Source: Anthopleura xanthogrammica
Lineage: Eukaryota > Cnidaria > Anthozoa > Actiniaria > Actiniidae
Length of the DNA stretch: 64,000 bases
Assembly: GCA_964019055.1 (NCBI GenBank)
Contig: OZ025208.1
Coordinates: 1,593,501 to 1,657,500, forward strand
Direction: 5' to 3'
This document shows positions 58,081 through 64,000 of this stretch, piece by piece. Position 1 is the first letter of the stretch. Every line of letters starts with the position of its first letter. The translations under genes were made by a program, and so were the position numbers. The notes below the pieces were generated by a model, which was not told the DNA's origin, ran no database searches, and worked only from the letters and a program-made list of their open reading frames with translations.

Positions 58081-58449
58081 TTAAAATGTCATGCAACTGT
58101 ACATAATTAAATTGAAAAACTCCTCATGTCTGAATTCTTGCCCTTCTATTATCGTTGTTGGGTAGTCTTTCTTTCGTAAGTAACGGTCAAAGCTCGATAT
58201 GAACGACCTTAAAGTCGTCGGTTCGTATTCATCCCCATCTTTCTTCCTTACTTCAACGAGAAGAGCAGAAAGCAACTCGTCTAAATCTCTTGGCTGGATT
58301 TCTTCCAGGTTTTGCTGCACATTTTTTGTTTCAAGATATGTAGTCAATAAAGCCAGGTCTCTCTTCGTCTTGCTTAGTGTGTTTTTGTTTTCTTGGTTTT
58401 GAATAAACTCATCTACCGGCACATATAGTGACACAAAACGACTCGCCAT
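58081..58449 (-). pseudogene. Crypton/KIAA1958-like N-terminal fragment
   Basis: ATG 58449 (MASRFVSLYVPVDEF) was chosen because the family-like region starts soon after; an in-frame upstream ATG is at 58509. The protein has NTLSKTKRDLALLTTYLE, IQPRDLDELLSALLVEVRKK, then DGDEYEPTTLRSFISSFDRY and IIEGQEF. This is the complete core-binding N-domain of DUF3504/KIAA1958-like recombinases. Homology stops at IEGQEF, and the catalytic domain is absent, so it is a truncated copy or a lone exon without a clear donor. It lies 105 bp from the palindromic element. There are no internal stops. Confidence 0.6.
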
Positions 58450-58524
58450 TTTGTTCACATCAACAAAGCTACAGAAAACACAACTTTGCTTTGGCGGGAA
58501 GCCATTCAAATGTCACAATTGCTC

Positions 58525-58615
58525 GTTTTATGATTGGTTGGTTTGGTCAACTCTAAATTTTGATTGGTTATATTTTTACACAGTGAAAAGCTGTACGCGA
58601 TGCTAATTGGTCGTA
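58525..58615 (-). promoter_or_regulatory. Cluster of CCAAT boxes upstream of the recombinase-like frame
   Basis: ATTGGTTGG (58532), ATTGGTTA (58560) and ATTGGTCG (58602) on the plus strand are inverted CCAAT boxes 80-155 bp upstream of ATG 58449. This spacing suits a promoter of the minus-strand frame. Chance occurrence cannot be excluded. Confidence 0.3.
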
Positions 58616-58869
58616 TTGCATTTTTCACCAGTGAAATATAAAGCATAGAGATTTTTATAATAGAGATTTATTGTATGAAATTCTAGTTATATATATAATA
58701 AAAGAATATATTACACGGTTTTGAGGCTAACACAGCGTAAAAGAGAACTCGAAACGGGAGTATTAGTCTATTTTTCTTCTTTCCCGACAGCATTTAGTTT
58801 AATAGCACGTATCAAGAGAGTATAAATGTATGTTCTCTTGCATATATATAACAGCCATGCTTAATGTAA

Positions 58870-60179
58870 CTAGACGCTGGTTGCAGCGTGCACTGGGATA
58901 CCTGGACCGGGTGGGACCAGGGGCAGGGGAAGGGTGAGGGTCCTAGGGTGCCCTTGACCCACACTTTGTGGAAAAAGAGTGATCAATTATGAAATAAGTA
59001 TGATGTATCGTACTCTCGAGGCCCTCGTTTTCTTTTTTCGTCGTTTTTCAAAAGACAGTGAGAGACTGCCTACTATAAATGTACAATGAAGCTATTTTGG
59101 GGAAAAAAAGTTAAATCAAAAACTAAATCATCGAAAATACCCATTTTGTTGAAGTCCAACTTCCATATCCTTCCGATTCCAGTCCGAGTTTTATCATACT
59201 TAATTAAGTCGCAGACAGAAAGTCGGCAAAGCGAGCTGACGGAGACACGTTTTCTTTAGCTCAGCATTTTGTTTACTAGTTGAGTCCTTCATTTAGAACG
59301 GTAAGACGAGCAAATAATTGCTCAAAACGTCCCTCAAAATTGCATTACATTTTATAATTTTGTATTCGTATATATTTGTAAATCAGTCGACAGTTCGTAA
59401 ATATTTAACGAGTGCCGTGAGTTGAATGAATCTGAGGGTCAAAAGGCATGCGTTCGATTTTTAAAACATGGAATATGTTACAATTATTTGCCGATTTAAC
59501 ATGGAATAATTATCATTACTCTTTCTTAATATCAAAATGAAAGTCCGAATAAACTTCTTTGTACCTCATGTTTATTTGTAGTAGTGTTGTTGAGTCAAAA
59601 CATTAAATATAGCATCCGAGAATCGGGTCGCTAAAACTCAAATGAAGTCATGACGTCCTATCTGTTTGAATTTAGCTTGGAGATCTTTAACACAAGAATT
59701 ATTTGCTAATTTGTACCTTGGTACTGATACTACAGACAATATTGCGTTGAATAGCTGAGTTAAAGCACGAGAGTTAGATATTTGCCAAGATAAATGAAAA
59801 TTCTTTAGAAATCTTGGTTTGATTAGAATTATCCTTGTTTACGAATAAATTAAAAATTCTGACTCAGCTCAGTCTTGAATTACAGCAGTCAACGAAATAG
59901 AGCATGCGTAGACATTAAATTATGTTACGTGATAAGCTAGCTCCGCCCTCTGTTAATTACTTGGCAACATAGTGGCATTGATTGACAGGTGACACATATT
60001 AATTAATCGGATTCATAGACGGGAACCCTGTGGCAGATGCCCGCTAAGGACTCTTGGGTAAGGGCGCAATGACCCTCTGGGTAGTATTGCGCAATTTGTT
60101 CATTTTGTCGCGGAGAAGACACAAAAAAAAAAAAAAAAACCAAAGACATTTTATGACTGTGATACCACAGGTATCCCAG
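58870..60179 (-). mobile_element. Helitron-like element end with subterminal inverted repeat
   Basis: CTAG at 58870-58873 joins a 6-bp hairpin (ACGCTG-GTTG-CAGCGT), reading on the minus strand as hairpin then CTAG then T. Inside lies ACTGGGATACCTG (58898), whose inverse CAGGTATCCCAGT ends at 60179. The sequence TGTAA|CTAG here and TGTAA|TACTCC at 56568 give an apparent filled and empty site, consistent with A/T insertion. There is no coding sequence, and the right end is uncertain. Confidence 0.45.
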
Positions 60180-60248
60180 TAATTAGTCTGTTTTCCTTCT
60201 TTCTCGACAACTTTTAGTTTATTAGCATATATATATAACAGTCAATGT

Positions 60249-60357
60249 CATTTCTTTTTTTCCTCTTTTCTTCTTTTCTTCTTTCTTTTGACTTTTTTGT
60301 TCTTTCTTGTTTTTTCTTTCTTTCGTTCTTTCTTTTTCTTTCTTTTTCTTTCTTTTT
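60249..60357. repeat. Polypyrimidine (TTTC/TTCT) tract
   Basis: About 110 bp almost wholly C and T, mostly TTTC and TTCTT units. Confidence 0.85.
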
Positions 60358-60499
60358 ACAATGTAAACTTAATGTTGTTTTTTCCGATTAACTACATTTT
60401 AATGAACCACTTGAGTTGATTCTGCCATCCAGAGCTATGAGCTGTTTAGTTGCTCTTTACTATGAACTATAACTCTGACAGTTGTTTTGATGGCTAGTT

Positions 60500-62925
60500 T
60501 TGCTGACATATGGAATATGCTTGCTCAACATGAAATTTTCTAACACGTGCTGACAAGCACCGAAAATATGAATGAGAAACACGATCAAACTCAAGGAAGA
60601 CGACGTCAAGCTGATTTTCATTGACAGTTCGTGTTGGTTAGTTATTCTAATCGATGAAAATGAATACCTAAGTTCTTATTCCTAATTTCTCTGAACTGTG
60701 GCTAACCAAGTGGGTTTATGATCTTTTTTCGTCGTTATAGTAAAGTCTTAGGCAAAATGGAATATGCTTGCTCGATATGAAAATTTCTAACACCGGCAGA
60801 CAGGCACCAAAAAATATGAATAATCATTTTGGTTCTCTTTGGTTTAGCTCAACTTTCACGGAACTATCGGCTTCTGCTTGTATGTCTGAAATATAATGAA
60901 CAGCATTTGATCGCAGTACTAGCGATGAAGAAAATACATGAGAACAATTTTAAAATACAGTAATTGTCAAAAAGGTTGTCCTTTGAAAAGTTGCACGTGA
61001 TGATTTGTTTTTTCATTTTAATTTATTTTCATTTCTTTTTCTTTTCTTTTCTTTTTTTTCAACACTGGTGTTTGCTACTTAAGAACAGAGAGAAGTATTT
61101 TCCCCTGGCCAAGTTAATCCAGCGTTTGGTAATTTATGTTTTAATGTACAGCATGATTCTGCGATACAGGATCAAAGTTAACAAAGATGACGCCAAACTC
61201 GAGTTTGATTGACAGCTGCTGCTGCTTAGTTATTTTAGCCTATTAAAATTACTTTTTCAGTTTCTAATTCCTAGTTCCCCTAAAGTTCATCATATTCAAC
61301 CTGCAGCTAATCAAAAGGGTTTATAACCTAATTTTCGCCAGTGCAGTAAAGTCATAGGCAAAATGGAATATGCCTGCTCGATATTAAAATTTCGAACACC
61401 AGCTGAAGGGCACACAAAAATATGAATATTCAATTTGGTTAAAATGTCACTGAACCATCGGCACCAGGTTGTATGTCTAAAATACCATGAACAGTTTTTG
61501 ATCGCAGTACTAACTATAGAATTCCTTGAAAATACATGAAAACAATTTTTGCATCCCGTGAGTCTAACAGTCACATGAGTGTTAACATTGGTTACAAAAG
61601 CCCTAATCAGGAAATATCATTAGCCAACATTATCCTAACAACAACAAAATAAAGAACAACGAGAAAGACTTAAAACTAAAATATTAATTTCAAGAAAAAT
61701 GAGGTATGTCATGAAATATAAATATTGACAACGAGAGTGCTCCAGGCTGAGCAAAGTAATGAAGTAATAAATATTTAATACGAAAACCGTTTGTCGAATG
61801 GTTACGGTTATTTTTTCCATAAATATAGATTAAAGTCCGTTTGCAGAATTGTCGCGTTTAATGATTAAACTAAGAAAGTTGAACAAAACACTTATCCGTG
61901 AAACAACACTAGATTTATTTTTACGTAAATATAGTCAAAACTATTACAATGTCTTCTGTTTTCTATTGTTTTTAAAGTGCTATTTAGTACCAGATAGAGC
62001 TAATTAGAAATGTTTCATGAATAATAGTCTTCATACTCTAACCAGACTATTGGAAAAGAGAATATTTTTGCTCAATATAAATATTGGCAATAAAGCACCA
62101 GCAAATATAATATGTTATTTGGTTCTCAGACGAAAATTATGCAAATATTGGCTGAAATTTCACTGAAGTCATTTTTGAATATGTAATAATATGGTCAAAA
62201 CATTTTCTCAATATTCCAGTTGTTTGTGATCAAAGTACTACGCAACTTCTTAAGAGAGAGTTGATGTAAAAATCGAGAATCGCGTGACAGCTGCAAAAAA
62301 ATCTTCTTATTTCCCCAATAGAACCCCTTTGGTACACTATTCTCAAAAATGGCATTGAAACCTTTTTTTAACACCTTGTACTTTTGAACAAAATCGAGCG
62401 AATTATAGTCTTCATACTCTAACCAAACGGGTTTATGACATGTCTTGCTGTTGTAGTAAAATCGAAGCAGACTATTGTAAAATGGAATATATTTGCTCAA
62501 TATCAAGATTGACAATTAAAGCATCTGCAAATAAAATAATTAAATTGGTTCTCAGACGAATATGTAATAATATGGTCAAAATATGTTCTCAACATCCATT
62601 TGTTTGTGATCAAAGTACTATGCACCTTCCTTAAGAGAGATCAGAGTGCATGTAAAAATCGAGAACTTGCAATTTTTAAAAGATTTTCGACAATACTTTG
62701 TCGTTTAATGCGAGGCCATCAAAAATGCCTCATTTTTGCTTCTTCACCGACATAGTCAGCCAAGGGTATTATGGGCAGAAAATCAACTTCGTGCGATTTA
62801 AAAAAAAAAAAAAGCTGTTATACTTTTAGTGTACCAAAGTGGTTCTATTTGGGAAATAAAAAGAGTTTCGATCTTTTTGCAACTGTCGCGCGATTCTCGA
62901 TTTTTACATGCACTCTCTCTTACGT
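60500..62925. repeat. Decayed long repeat, about five copies
   Basis: A block like AATGGAATATGCTTGCTC, followed by GATATGAAAATTTC and a GCACCAAAAAATATGAAT tail, recurs near 60508, 60753, 61358, 62056 and 62475. A second block (GGGTTTATGAtCTT...GTAGTAAAGTC) precedes three of them, at 60713, 61317 and 62429. A third block, TTTGTGATCAAAGTACTA, occurs at 62223 and 62603. The segment 62228-62330 is also inverted at 62820-62925. No coding sequence; frames here are chance. Confidence 0.55.
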
Positions 62926-62929
62926 CCGG

Positions 62930-64000
62930 ATGTGCATCCATATATTTCAGTAAATACTAAGAAATTAAAAAAAAAAATCATTGGCGAGTCGTTTTGTAGT
63001 CAAAGGCATGTTAGTTACCATAACAAAAAAGTCGAAAAATACGGCTCATAGTGAACTTTACTGAGTCGACCCAATATTTTGGAATATCAATTGGTACGAT
63101 TTCTTTCCGATTTTTTCTCATTACTCCAAAGTGATGTACCAGCAGCTTTAGATAGAATTAGGGTCTCAAAACAGGTAAATTGACTCCTTTTCCACGACGT
63201 TACTAAATTCTTTTGTTTTTGCAAAATTTCTATGCTTCAAAACTTCAACTTCAAATTTCTCGAAAATGCTCTCACATATTTTCTTCAAAATTTTTAACCT
63301 TGAGCAAAGTACTCATCCTTTAAGATATCAAGCGCGATTTAAAAACTTAGCTCAAAAAATTGAGAAAATAGGCATTAAAGAAAACGTATTACAACTTCAC
63401 AGGGGTTTTATATTAATTCTGATTTCAGTGAAAACATACTCATTCGAAAATTTTATCTTTCTCTTAAAGCCTTGATAATTGTTTTCCCAAAAAATTGTTT
63501 GCATCCGCGTATTTGCGACTTGAAGTTGAAAGGTAGCGCGCCGTGATTATTCCATCGAGCCACCTTAACCAGCGATTAAGTGGGACGACGATGAAATCAA
63601 CGAAATTAATATTTTTACATTTTTGACATCCTCATAGCATTCACACTAATATATTAAAGCCATTTTGTGGTGCGATAAAGGAAACATTCTCAAAACAAGT
63701 TCTATTTCTTGGATTTCGCTTTCCGCCATTATCCAAATGTTCTCTTTGTGACGTCAGTTTGTCAATATTGATAACCCTCATGGCTTGTTGTCATATGTGG
63801 ATATTCTGTCATTGAGGTTTCTTTCTTGAAAATAAAGCCAAGAAGACGCGTTGTGGAGCAAGAATGTAGCAATAAGTTCTAAACCTGGACGCTAAAAGCA
63901 AAGCGTTGAGTAACTGACGTCACGGGTAGGAACGAGATGGATTAATGGCGGACGATATTCTTAGACAATTCCACTCAGAATTTTAGCTATTATTTTTTTG
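62930..64000. other. Spacer; no gene
   Basis: AT-rich with short frames only. Two TGACGTCA-containing stretches occur near 63751 and 63915 but without nearby genes in view. Confidence 0.4.

Noticed and set aside
62195..62515. 106-codon minus-strand frame
   Set aside because: It overlaps decayed repeat blocks whose other copies are closed in this frame.

Overview
The window looks like AT-rich intronic and intergenic DNA from an invertebrate animal, most likely an anthozoan cnidarian (stony coral or sea anemone). This is inferred, not proven. The grounds are a spliced secreted protein with paired discoidin domains, and a repeat load of CR1/L2-type LINEs, Penelope-like and Crypton/KIAA1958-like recombinase remnants, THAP-domain transposons, a Helitron-type 2A/protease ORF, and many TTAA-flanked short elements. 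I see no rRNA gene, true tRNA gene or CRISPR array.

Host genes. One minus-strand gene runs across most of the window. A signal-peptide exon lies at 48052-48130 and is followed by two F5/8 type C (discoidin) domains, each split over two exons (46554-46861 with 40076-40217, then 23604-23905 with 3600-3744). All splice phases agree (1-0-1-0-1). The last donor points to more exons left of the window, so introns of 6 to 20 kb hold nearly everything else. A candidate plus-strand signal-peptide exon of a second secreted protein is at 11950-12104.

Layout. 1-1174: (ATAC)n. 3.9-6.0 kb: a LINE ORF1 remnant broken by two small DNA transposons. 6.4-8.3 kb: a dead Crypton-like tyrosine recombinase whose acidic tail has expanded into twelve 87-bp repeats. 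10-11 kb: three long hairpin elements. 12.8-14.1 kb: a fold-back element with a THAP exon in each arm. 14.3-22.6 kb: a two-gene THAP/Kolobok-like transposon whose second gene encodes a P2X7 cytoplasmic (ballast) domain-like zinc protein; a near-full-length LINE sits in an intron of its first gene. 25.0-26.8 kb: three TTAA elements, two abutting on one shared TTAA and one nested. 28.5-35.5 kb: a 7-kb inverted repeat carrying the same 126-codon frame in each arm, around 2 kb of (AATG)n and a tRNA-derived SINE. 36.9-42 kb: two LINE RT fragments and an (AATCTG)n array inside a hairpin element. 45-50 kb: more MITEs and a (GAACGAAT)n array. 51-54 kb: a Helitron-like remnant with a 2A-like motif and tandem cysteine-protease-like domains, next to a two-TM ORF and a (GAATAGAC)n array. 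56.7-60.2 kb: a 1.2-kb palindrome, a Crypton-like N-terminal fragment and a second Helitron-like end. 60-64 kb: decayed repeats only.

The most unusual unit is the 14.3-22.6 kb transposon. Its two genes converge, and each terminal inverted repeat ends about 85 bp upstream of one start codon and carries a TGACGTCA site about 97 bp upstream of it, so one duplicated terminus seems to serve as promoter for both genes. A second signal is the discoidin pair: the two copies of the N-terminal half-domain are nearly identical but differ by a run of purely amino-acid-changing substitutions in the loop region expected to bind ligand.
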